Below, in pieces: positions 52,886-60,039 of a stretch of 64,000 bases of DNA (positions are counted from its first letter, which is position 1; each line of letters opens with the position of its first letter). Made by a program: the position numbers and the translations under genes. The stretch covers positions 1,612,001 to 1,676,000 of the forward strand of contig NZ_JBEPOO010000001.1 in assembly GCF_040546815.1 (NCBI RefSeq). The letters run 5' to 3'. Below the pieces are notes generated by a model that was not told where the DNA came from, did not search any database, and worked only from the letters and a program-made list of their open reading frames with translations. This DNA comes from Devosia sp. 2618. Its GTDB lineage: Bacteria; Pseudomonadota; Alphaproteobacteria; Rhizobiales; Devosiaceae.

Positions 52886-53296
52886 CTAGCACTTTGCATC
52901 GCCCGACGCCCATCGAATGACGTTGTTGAGCCACATGGAATTGTTGATCGTGTTGCCGGAATGAACTGTCATGGAAGACCCCTTCCCGGCTTGTTCTACC
53001 TTGGCCTTCCAATAGAAATTCTTCATGCCGAGGTTCGACATTGACAGGGTGACTTCCCCAAACCCGAGTTCACTATAAAGCTGCCCGTCAACAGACATCG
53101 ACGCATAAGCGTTCAGGCTTCCACCCGCACAAGCATTCGCAGCAGTGAACACGCGGCGGTATATTTCCTGATAGTTCTCAGAGTAGCCGCGCGTCTCAAC
53201 TTTGGTTGAGGAGCTTTGCTCCAGTTTACCAGCGGTTGCGGAACACGCTGCAAGGACCAAAACGGACAACAGCGTGCCAACCCGTCTAAATTTCAT
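52886..53296 (-). CDS. Small lipoprotein inserted in the tail operon
   Basis: A 136-residue lipoprotein: signal peptide MKFRRVGTLLSVLVLAAC with lipobox LAAC (Cys18), then a beta-rich domain. It lies between the tail chaperone genes and the tape measure gene, which are normally adjacent, and it carries its own terminator. Both points mark it as a cargo gene. Small phage lipoproteins often block superinfection or DNA entry of related phages (for example Llp of T5 and Cor-like proteins). That role here is inference. Confidence 0.7.
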   Translation of the reverse strand: MKFRRVGTLLSVLVLAACSATAGKLEQSSSTKVETRGYSENYQEIYRRVFTAANACAGGSLNAYASMSVDGQLYSELGFGEVTLSMSNLGMKNFYWKAKVEQAGKGSSMTVHSGNTINNSMWLNNVIRWASGDAKC

Positions 53297-53381
53297 CTGA
53301 GACCCCCCGATTTTGAGGGCGATTAGTGCACAGCCTTGTTCCAATGAAAAGGGACTCAAGCTGTGTAAATCACTCTGGCAA

Positions 53382-54001
53382 CTACCAAGCCGCCAGAATT
53401 TCCGCCTGGGCTTTCCAGTGCTGCTTTTGCACCTGCCGCCCCGGATCGCTTGACTGGAGCTTTTTGAGGTCTGGCATCTTTTTGGCCTTGGGCAGGGCCG
53501 CAATGTTCCAGACTGCCCACGCCAGTTCGTTATGGTCGCGTCGCATACGCGAGGCGATGCCCGCTTGAACAATGGCGACCTCTTTGGCCGTCATCGTCCA
53601 AAACAGATCGGCGGGTTGCCCGAGGAATATCCAGTTTTCGAGTAGCGACGACCAGTCTAGCTGGCCGCCGCCTTCCGAGGGGGGCCTTTCGCTTTTGCCT
53701 CCGGCTGGGCCAGCTTGAAGGCCTGAGCCACCTTGGCGGCCCAGGTCGACATTTCGGCGAGTGTGATCAGATCGCCGACCTCGTCGAGGCTGAGCTGATG
53801 ATGCTTCTTGAGGCCAGCCCAGATCACCACCATGAGGGTTTGTGTCTTAGGCTTGTCTTCGTTTAGATCGGCCAGCACCGCCTCGATGGTTCTGCCGGGA
53901 AACTGCCCCTCGATGGCGGCCACAGCCCCCAGCGGGTAGCAGAGCACAAACTCGCCGGCGTCGATCTGGACGATGACTTCGCCCTTCTGGGGATTGGCCA
54001 T
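53382..54001 (-). CDS. Tail assembly chaperone GT fusion made by -1 frameshift
   Basis: A 206-residue fusion. The first part is the G protein (53657-54001). At the heptamer C CCC CCT near its end, a slip of -1 continues as SEGGGQLDWSSLLENWIFLG, then ADLFWTMTAKEVAIVQAG, to a stop at 53382. The second part resembles the phage tail assembly chaperone family seen in GTA-type clusters (xxFWxLTPxE). Length arithmetic fits: 620 bases plus one re-read gives 207 codons. In lambda, a similar slip makes gpGT, which recruits tail tube protein to the tape measure. Confidence 0.8.
53657..54001 (-). CDS. Tail assembly chaperone G, unshifted product
   Basis: A 114-residue protein (MANPQKGEVIVQIDAGEFVL...) of the GTA gp10-like tail chaperone type. 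It starts at 54001 in a TAATG overlap with the tail tube gene. Without slippage it ends KGPPRKAAAS. It should be the abundant partner of the GT fusion. Confidence 0.78.
   Translation of the reverse strand: MANPQKGEVIVQIDAGEFVLCYPLGAVAAIEGQFPGRTIEAVLADLNEDKPKTQTLMVVIWAGLKKHHQLSLDEVGDLITLAEMSTWAAKVAQAFKLAQPEAKAKGPPRKAAAS
53678..53684 (-). promoter_or_regulatory. Programmed -1 frameshift slippery site
   Basis: On the minus strand, read in the G frame, C_CCC_CCT is a perfect X_XXY_YYZ heptamer. Both P-site and A-site codons can re-pair after a -1 step (CCC to CCC, CCT to CCC). It is 21 bases upstream of the G stop codon (53657-53659). Confidence 0.8.
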
Positions 54002-54702
54002 TATGCTGCCACCACGTTTGGAGTTGCGAGGGAGGTTACAGGTGCTGCCGCGCCCGCCGAATTGGTGGCGGTTACAGTGACCGTGATCGCGGCGCCGACA
54101 TCGCCAACGACTGGCGTGTAAGTCTTGTCCGTTGCGCCCGCGATGTTGGTCCCACCCTTCTTCCACTGATAAGCGAAATTGGCGAACGGTGCCCAGATGC
54201 CAGGCTGTGCGGTCATCACCACGCCGACGCGCGCTGCGCTGGTGGCGATGGATGGCGGCACACCATTGACCGGGAGGGTTGCCGTGTCGGTGGTCTTAGC
54301 GCCGGCACGTTTGAACGTGGCCTGGAACGTCATGCGGTCATCGAGCGGGATGGCCTGGCTATAGCCACGGCGCACAACCGGAAACGTGGTGCGCACACCG
54401 TTTGGCAGAGTGATACGGCCACGGTTCTTCTTGCCACGGGCCGCGATGATCATCAGGTCCGTGGCCGAGCCCGGAATGTAGTTGCCCTCGACCGTTGCCG
54501 CGCCAGGCGTGGTCATGCCGGGAATGTACTCGCGGGTCCGGTCGGGGGAAGTGTAGTGCGTCGCCTCGACTTCTTCGTCGTCGTCCTCGCCGGGATCGAC
54601 GTTGATGACTTCGCCGAGGGGCACAAACACCGTTGGCGTGGCTGCATCAGCCATCTCGAATACGGTGCCATAGCCAATCATGGCCTGAGTGTCGTCAGCC
54701 AT
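54001..54702 (-). CDS. Major tail tube protein with C-terminal Ig-like domain
   Basis: A 233-residue protein. The N-terminal ~145 residues fit a lambda V-like tail tube subunit (FVPLGEVINVDPGEDDDEEV... RRGYSQAIPLDDRMTFQATF). The last ~85 residues form an Ig-like module (FAYQWKKGGTNIAGATDKTY, then AAITVTVTATNSAGAAAPVT). Such exposed decorations are common on tail tubes and may bind cell-surface sugars. Confidence 0.85.
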   Translation of the reverse strand: MADDTQAMIGYGTVFEMADAATPTVFVPLGEVINVDPGEDDDEEVEATHYTSPDRTREYIPGMTTPGAATVEGNYIPGSATDLMIIAARGKKNRGRITLPNGVRTTFPVVRRGYSQAIPLDDRMTFQATFKRAGAKTTDTATLPVNGVPPSIATSAARVGVVMTAQPGIWAPFANFAYQWKKGGTNIAGATDKTYTPVVGDVGAAITVTVTATNSAGAAAPVTSLATPNVVAA

Positions 54703-54729
54703 TGCAGTCTCCTATGATGTGAGGAAAGG

Positions 54730-55119
54730 TCAGGCTGTCGCCGACCAGATCAGATAGTCCACGCTGGCGGTAAACCAGCTGCTCGCTTCGGTACGTGCCC
54801 GCGTGCGATGCCCTTGCTTGAAAGCGCCGCCGAAGCGCACGCCCTCAAATTCTCCGCGATAGCCTGACAGCTTGGCGTCCAGCGCCTCAGCAATCTGCCG
54901 GGCTACCTCGCGAGTGCGCCCCCGGCAGTCAAACTGCACACGCCGCCCGACCAGCTTGACCGGGCCGGAATAGGTGTAGGTCGGCTCAGTCGATATCAGG
55001 AACATCACGATCAGCGGCGCTTCGATCCCTTGCGGGGCTTCGTCCCAATCAATGTTCTGCTCGACCAGCGCCGCCAATGGCGCATGGGCTAGCAGCAGAT
55101 TCGCCAGAACCGTTTCCAT
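54730..55119 (-). CDS. Tail terminator-like protein (DUF3168)
   Basis: A 129-residue protein of the DUF3168 type (lambda U-like position). It has LLAHAPLAALVEQNIDWDEA, then VQFDCRGRTREVARQIAEAL. It caps the tail tube to join head and tail. It overlaps the HK97 gp10-like gene by one base. Confidence 0.78.
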   Translation of the reverse strand: METVLANLLLAHAPLAALVEQNIDWDEAPQGIEAPLIVMFLISTEPTYTYSGPVKLVGRRVQFDCRGRTREVARQIAEALDAKLSGYRGEFEGVRFGGAFKQGHRTRARTEASSWFTASVDYLIWSATA

Positions 55120-55583
55120 CAGCCCGCTTTCTTTGCTGCCCGCCGAGCCAGACGCTTGGCCGCCTTGGAAATTTCAGCGCCAAGCTCGGCTTTGACGATG
55201 TCGAGTGCGGCCCCCTTCTCTTGGTCCCAGGCGGGACGCATGAACGATTGGGGGCCATGCCGTTCGTTGCCAAATTCCTGCTGCACGGCGGCAGGGTCTT
55301 TGGTGCCGACAAAGGCCTCAGAAAATGCCTTGTCGTTTTTGGTCTTTTTCCGGTGAGATGACGCCTGCCGCCGCGTTAGCTTTGTGCCGACCACGATGGA
55401 CGACTTGAGGTCTTTGCCTCCGGTGGCCGGATCATCCGGCGCCAATCGGGCAGCGGCATCGGCAATCGGCTGCCCTGCTTTCATCAACACGCGACGGCCT
55501 ACATTGCGCGATGTGGCCTTTGGCAACTCGCCCAATGCAACATCCAGTTCCCGCAATCCCGAAACCCGCATGGTCAATTTCAT
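55119..55583 (-). CDS. HK97 gp10-like head-tail joining protein
   Basis: A 154-residue basic protein (MRVSGLRELDVALGELPKAT near the N-terminus; AFVGTKDPAAVQQEFGNERH and FMRPAWDQEKGAALDIV later), the classical HK97 gp10 pattern. It bridges capsid vertex and tail. It overlaps the adaptor gene by four bases. Confidence 0.88.
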   Translation of the reverse strand: MKLTMRVSGLRELDVALGELPKATSRNVGRRVLMKAGQPIADAAARLAPDDPATGGKDLKSSIVVGTKLTRRQASSHRKKTKNDKAFSEAFVGTKDPAAVQQEFGNERHGPQSFMRPAWDQEKGAALDIVKAELGAEISKAAKRLARRAAKKAG

Positions 55584-55918
55584 GGCTGGTCGACGCGAGC
55601 GTTGGCGCGGATCAGCATGCCTTCGCGATAGCCGATCTCGGTAGCCTCAACGAGGTCGTACACCGTGCCCCGGAACTCAACTTCGCACGACGGATCGATA
55701 TCTTTGACGCGGCTTGACCAGTGAACCTCAAAGATATCTGTGACCTGCGCGGTCACCTGCGCCGATGCCAGGCGTTCATTCGCTGTTGCACGACGCCAAG
55801 ACGCCCAAACCGGGCCGACCGTATCCCATGTGGTGATGGGCCTGTTCTGCGCATCGCGCGTCAAAGATGGTCGGCGCAACACTATGCGCCGATCAAGCTT
55901 CCCCGCTGAAACGCCCAT
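55580..55918 (-). CDS. Head-tail adaptor (SPP1 gp16-like)
   Basis: A 112-residue protein with the family opening AGKLDRRIVLRRPSLTRDAQ and the middle VGPVWASWRRATANERLASA. ATG at 55918 overlaps the connector stop as TGATG. It stops DNA leaving the filled head and connects to the tail. Confidence 0.88.
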   Translation of the reverse strand: MGVSAGKLDRRIVLRRPSLTRDAQNRPITTWDTVGPVWASWRRATANERLASAQVTAQVTDIFEVHWSSRVKDIDPSCEVEFRGTVYDLVEATEIGYREGMLIRANARVDQP

Positions 55919-56511
55919 CAGACTGACCACACCCGATAAGGCGACAACAGGGCCTCGGCAGCGAAAGGCATTGCTGTGGCAATCGTTCCGACAACAACAT
56001 TCTCACGCGACCGGAACCACTGGCCGACCAGCAACAGGATGGCTTGGCGTATTGCCGGCGGAACAGTGCTTTCGCAAAACTCGGCAATATCACCATCAGC
56101 CGGCGTCACCCGATCTGGGTAACCGCAACGATACCGAACGCGCACCGGGTCGGGCCCACTGCCGAGCGCAGGCCATTGCTCAGACCAGATCGAGCCGTTG
56201 GCCAGAAGCCGAAACCGATCATCTGGAAAAGCCTGTTCGACGCCATTGGGATCGGTGTAACCGACGCTAACAACTTCGATGGCAGGCGGATACGGCAACC
56301 GATCATTGCCAAAAGCGTAGTCGACCAGCTCAAGCGTCTGCTCGCCAAGGCATCGCCCCAACCAGCCGCCCGGACCATCGAGCCAACCCGTTGCCGCCGC
56401 GACCAGCCCTTCCACATACTCACGCTGCTCATCGTCATCGAGGCGCAGATGCCGCATGGCATCCTCCCAACGGACAATAGGCTGCGGCGCGACGACAACG
56501 CGGACGTGCAT
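55918..56511 (-). CDS. Head-tail connector protein (gp6-like)
   Basis: A 197-residue protein whose N-terminal helices (RWEDAMRHLRLDDDEQREYV) and C-terminal PPAIRQAILLLVGQWFRSRE are the HK97 gp6/phiE125 gp8 type connector pattern. It docks under the portal ring. It follows the repeat protein gene without spacer (TAA then ATG). Confidence 0.85.
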   Translation of the reverse strand: MHVRVVVAPQPIVRWEDAMRHLRLDDDEQREYVEGLVAAATGWLDGPGGWLGRCLGEQTLELVDYAFGNDRLPYPPAIEVVSVGYTDPNGVEQAFPDDRFRLLANGSIWSEQWPALGSGPDPVRVRYRCGYPDRVTPADGDIAEFCESTVPPAIRQAILLLVGQWFRSRENVVVGTIATAMPFAAEALLSPYRVWSV

Positions 56512-56817
56512 TTAAGATGCCTTATTTGCAGGCGGCTGCTCGGCCTTGTTAGACGGAAGCTGATCAGCCTTTGTCTTGGCATCAGCGTCGGCCTTTGTCT
56601 TGGCATCAGCGTCGGCCTTTGCCTTGGCATCAGCGTCGGCCTTCGCCTTGGCATCAGCGTCGGCGTGACCTTTAGGGGGAGTTTTCGAAACTGCGTGAGG
56701 AAGCTTGATTAGCAGTTCATCCCCATACGCATCCGACACCGCGAACGCGTCACCGGGCTTGAGCGTATCGGACTGAACTGCACTGATGCTGACCTGATCG
56801 ATGACGTAAAGTTTCAT
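56512..56817 (-). CDS. Small phage protein with charged octapeptide repeats
   Basis: A 101-residue protein. Residues 1-50 form a compact beta-rich module (KPGDAFAVSDAYGDELLIKL), and residues 51-86 are four copies of DADAKAKA-type repeats, ending in an Asn/Ala/Lys tail. It lies between the capsid and connector genes, separated from the capsid by a terminator. It may decorate the head; no family was recognised. Confidence 0.65.
   Translation of the reverse strand: MKLYVIDQVSISAVQSDTLKPGDAFAVSDAYGDELLIKLPHAVSKTPPKGHADADAKAKADADAKAKADADAKTKADADAKTKADQLPSNKAEQPPANKAS
56573..56665 (-). repeat. Four 24-base tandem repeats
   Basis: The unit GCATCAGCGTCGGCCTTTG plus five bases (plus-strand sense) is repeated four times with few changes, encoding an eight-residue DADAKAKA/DADAKTKA unit. 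Slippage would change repeat number without frameshift. Confidence 0.85.
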
Positions 56818-56840
56818 GGCGTTTCTCCTATCAACTCATG

Positions 56841-56866
56841 AAAACGGCGGCCGCTTTCGGCCGCCG
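56841..56866 (-). terminator. Terminator after the major capsid gene
   Basis: A perfect nine-base stem (CGGCGGCCG at 56845-56853, CGGCCGCCG at 56858-56866) is followed on the minus strand by TTTT. It lies between the capsid stop and the repeat protein gene and may raise capsid yield over distal genes. Confidence 0.78.
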
Positions 56867-56886
56867 CTCGTGATCAGCCGACAGCC

Positions 56887-58101
56887 TTATGGCGCCTTGG
56901 TCGCAGCGGTAATGCTGGCGGGGAAATCGCCCTTGATGAAGGCCTCAGGACGATAGACGGCGAGAGCAGCGCGCTCTTCGGCGCGGATCGTCACCAGGTT
57001 CTTGCGGAAGTTGTCGCTGTCTTCGGTCGAGATTTCGACAGTGGCTTCTTCGCGGTCAAACAGCTGGGCACCGAGCTTGAAAGCACCGACCAGATACTTG
57101 TCGGCGGTCATGGCAGGCGTTTCGACCACAGGCAGGCGCCACAAGCGCGGCGCGGTGCCGTCTTGAGGGTTTCCGATAATATGCCGACCAGTCGTATCCT
57201 TCACCAACTCGATGGTCGCCCAGTCAGTGGGATGCATCACGACGCCGGTAGGAGGAAGTTCAGCAAGAAATGCCTGAAGCATTGCCAGGCGGATCACATC
57301 AATTTTCGTCACCGGCCCCGCGATGGTGGTTGGGGGAACGAACGCAGTTGCCTGCGTGTAGATACCGTTGAGGTCGGTGCCGGTGCCGGACCCATTGAGG
57401 ATCTGGTTATCTTCCACAAACGCGAGACCATAGCGGAGACGTCCGTCGATGTACGACATCAACTGAGGTACGTCATCGAGGATTTGCTTGGTTGCCAGCA
57501 CCCAGTGAGCAATCGTGGAAACTGCTGCCGTCACCAGATCAAACTTGATTTCCGACTGCGGCTTGGTCGCACCAGAAGTTTCTGAAACGGTCCCGGCGTT
57601 GTTGGTGAAGCCGGTTTCCTTCACATACTGGATAGCGTTCGAGTTCGTGCTACCCGGCGTAATCAGGTCACGCATGGACATAGTGCGCAGCCCAGGCATG
57701 ATAATTTCCGGCTGGCGCTGTGGCACGATCAGATCGCCGGCAGAACCGTTGGCATCTGTGGTCAGCGCCGAAATGATCGCCTTGACGGCTACGGACACCC
57801 GGCCCTTGCCGCCCGACTTGATCCAGCTTTTGACTTCTTCATTTTCGGTGACCAGCTGGCCTACCGACTTTCGCTCCTGCGGCTCAGCGGTACGCTGAAC
57901 CATCTTCTGTTCGATCTCGGTGAGTCGCGCCGAGATTTCATTGTGTTTGACCAGCGCTTGGTCAGCAGTCTGCTTGGTTTCGTCAGTCACCTTTCCGAGG
58001 TTTTTCAACTCCGCATTGGTGGTTTCAGCGGCCTTTTTGACTTCTTCAGCGGCCTTGATCAGATCGGCGGCAAGCTGGGTGATGTTCGGTTCGTCGGACA
58101 T
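56887..58101 (-). CDS. Major capsid protein, HK97 fold
   Basis: A 404-residue protein. Residues 1-80 are the coiled-coil delta (scaffold) domain removed by the head protease. Then comes the HK97 body, with LIVPQRQPEIIMPGLRTMSM, SMRDLITPGSTNSNAIQYVK and the loop AFVEDNQILNGSGTGTDLNG. ATG at 58101 follows AAGGGA. The preceding gene encodes the matching protease. Confidence 0.93.
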   Translation of the reverse strand: MSDEPNITQLAADLIKAAEEVKKAAETTNAELKNLGKVTDETKQTADQALVKHNEISARLTEIEQKMVQRTAEPQERKSVGQLVTENEEVKSWIKSGGKGRVSVAVKAIISALTTDANGSAGDLIVPQRQPEIIMPGLRTMSMRDLITPGSTNSNAIQYVKETGFTNNAGTVSETSGATKPQSEIKFDLVTAAVSTIAHWVLATKQILDDVPQLMSYIDGRLRYGLAFVEDNQILNGSGTGTDLNGIYTQATAFVPPTTIAGPVTKIDVIRLAMLQAFLAELPPTGVVMHPTDWATIELVKDTTGRHIIGNPQDGTAPRLWRLPVVETPAMTADKYLVGAFKLGAQLFDREEATVEISTEDSDNFRKNLVTIRAEERAALAVYRPEAFIKGDFPASITAATKAP

Positions 58102-58111
58102 GAGTGTTCCC

Positions 58112-58792
58112 TTAGGTCCGTGGAGGAAGGAAGGCCGCGACTGCCTTTTGCAGCGAAGCCAGGTCATTCGCCTTCACGCCCTCGGACTCGCTCCGAATGG
58201 CCTTCGCATAACCGACAGAGGCGATCCGTACGGCCATGGCTTTGGGGACACCTGCCTCGCGCAGGATGTCCTCGAATTCTTTGACGGGCATGGGTTCGCC
58301 ATCGCGCAAGCGACGTGCAAATTCATCCATGCGCTCAGACTTGACGGCTGTGATGCCGGCGCGCCGATTGGCGGGGAAAGAGACCGGGCTGATTTCCATC
58401 AGGTCCAGTTCCAACAGCTTTCGGTTGTTGCCTTCTGGCTCAGTGCGCACTTCGCGGTAGCCAATGGATAGGCCACGCACCGCGCCGTTCTTCGCCAAGA
58501 GGTAGGCCTCGTCCGCTTTTTGTACCCCAAGGATAAAGCGCCCCTTGCCTTTGAGGCCCTTGGCGTCTTCTTCAAGTGCGTCCCAGACGCCAATCGGATG
58601 CTCCCAATTGTGCTGCCACAGCATGAGCGGACTGGACTTCTCTTTCTCGTGGCGAGCCAGGCTCTTTGCAAAAGCACCCGGCATGACAATTTCGCCATAG
58701 CTGTCGGCATTTCCGAAGATCGAGCCGTAGCCCTCAAAGGTGCCGTCTTCCGACACGTCTTTGACGTGCAGGGCAAAATCCTTGGTCTTCAT
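58112..58792 (-). CDS. HK97-family prohead protease
   Basis: A 226-residue S78-type serine protease. FEGYGSIFGNADSYGEIVMP and PLMLWQHNWEHPIGVWDALE with the catalytic histidine are present. ELDLMEISPVSFPANRRAGI carries the catalytic serine. ATG at 58792 has AGGAG six bases upstream. It trims the capsid delta domain during maturation. Confidence 0.92.
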   Translation of the reverse strand: MKTKDFALHVKDVSEDGTFEGYGSIFGNADSYGEIVMPGAFAKSLARHEKEKSSPLMLWQHNWEHPIGVWDALEEDAKGLKGKGRFILGVQKADEAYLLAKNGAVRGLSIGYREVRTEPEGNNRKLLELDLMEISPVSFPANRRAGITAVKSERMDEFARRLRDGEPMPVKEFEDILREAGVPKAMAVRIASVGYAKAIRSESEGVKANDLASLQKAVAAFLPPRT

Positions 58793-58800
58793 GGTATCTC

Positions 58801-60039
58801 CTAAACCGGATCGCCCGGTGCGGGCTGAACCGCTCGAGGCGGCGTCTTGCCGAGTTGATCTAGCGGAAGCAGGTTTGACTGGACGGTCAGCACATCGCCG
58901 CCCTCGACGGGAATGAGGTTCTCGCGGCGGCGCATCTCGTTGCGGGTCATCCAACCGTTCTGACCGCCAGAGGCATATAGCGCCGCCCGCCCCGTGCTAT
59001 CTGCGCGAAGCAAGCCTTCCAGAACGAATTCCGCGTAGTAAGAGCCGCGCTCGGACGGCTTCAGAAGCTGCTTTTTTACGGATTGCTCGATGCGAACCAG
59101 GTACGGGCGGAGCGCGTAGGTCAGGAAGCCAATATTTTGGGATTCCAGACCAGAACCCCAGCTCGTAGAGTTTTGCGTGTGGCCAACCATGAACGGTGGC
59201 ACGCGATAAATTCGGCAGACTTGCTCGACGTTGAACCCGCGCGTTTCAATCATCTGTGCATCTTCGGGGTTCATGGTGAGCTGCTGCCAGTCCCAATCCT
59301 TCGGCAATGGCATCACCTTGCCGGCTGCCTTGGAGCCCATGAACTCAGCGAAAAGCTCCATCAGTTCTTTGCGCTGATCTGATGTGGACTTGCCTGTCGC
59401 ACCTTCTTTGGCAAACCCGGCGATCTGCAACCCACCTTCCATAAACTGGACTGCAGCATCTTCAGCGGCGATGGCACCGCGCATCACCTGCCACCCGTAG
59501 CGGATAGGCGAGAGACCGACCTCCCCCCCAAAACCAAAACCGCGAATGTGAAAAATCTTGGAGGCCGGCAACATTTCGGTACGGCCACGATCGCTGAAGG
59601 AATAGCGAAGATCGCCGTTGCTGTCCCGCCTGACTGTTGTGGTCGGCGGCAGCGGCTCCAACGCCACAAGCCGCTCTCCGAGCATCTTTTGCTCGGAGAA
59701 TGCGTTGCCCCACCCGCAAAGTTGAGCGACCTGCCCCTCCCAGAACTCGGCAGCAGTCTGCCAGGCGTTGGGGCTGTCATGAAGAAGCCCGTAAAGCGCA
59801 TGGTCTCCGGCGACTTCCCGGCGATCCTGATCTATTTTTCTATACAATGGCAGAGGCAGAGTGCCCGAGGTTTCGGACAGCAACCGGATGCAAGCCCATG
59901 CGGTCGATAAAGACAAGGTGCGATCTATCGAGGCTCGCACTGGCGCACGGTCGGCATATGCCGCCTGCGTCTCTTTGCTATCGCGACCCGAAATCTTGGG
60001 ATTCGATCCCCAACCGGCCAACCATCCAAACGGGTTCAT
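58801..60039 (-). CDS. HK97-family portal protein
   Basis: A 412-residue portal. Typical features are TAWACIRLLSETSGTLPLPL, HALYGLLHDSPNAWQTAAEF, the middle FHIRGFGFGGEVGLSPIRYG, and QVCRIYRVPPFMVGHTQNST. Twelve copies form the ring through which DNA enters. It overlaps the terminase large subunit by four bases. Confidence 0.93.
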   Translation of the reverse strand: MNPFGWLAGWGSNPKISGRDSKETQAAYADRAPVRASIDRTLSLSTAWACIRLLSETSGTLPLPLYRKIDQDRREVAGDHALYGLLHDSPNAWQTAAEFWEGQVAQLCGWGNAFSEQKMLGERLVALEPLPPTTTVRRDSNGDLRYSFSDRGRTEMLPASKIFHIRGFGFGGEVGLSPIRYGWQVMRGAIAAEDAAVQFMEGGLQIAGFAKEGATGKSTSDQRKELMELFAEFMGSKAAGKVMPLPKDWDWQQLTMNPEDAQMIETRGFNVEQVCRIYRVPPFMVGHTQNSTSWGSGLESQNIGFLTYALRPYLVRIEQSVKKQLLKPSERGSYYAEFVLEGLLRADSTGRAALYASGGQNGWMTRNEMRRRENLIPVEGGDVLTVQSNLLPLDQLGKTPPRAVQPAPGDPV

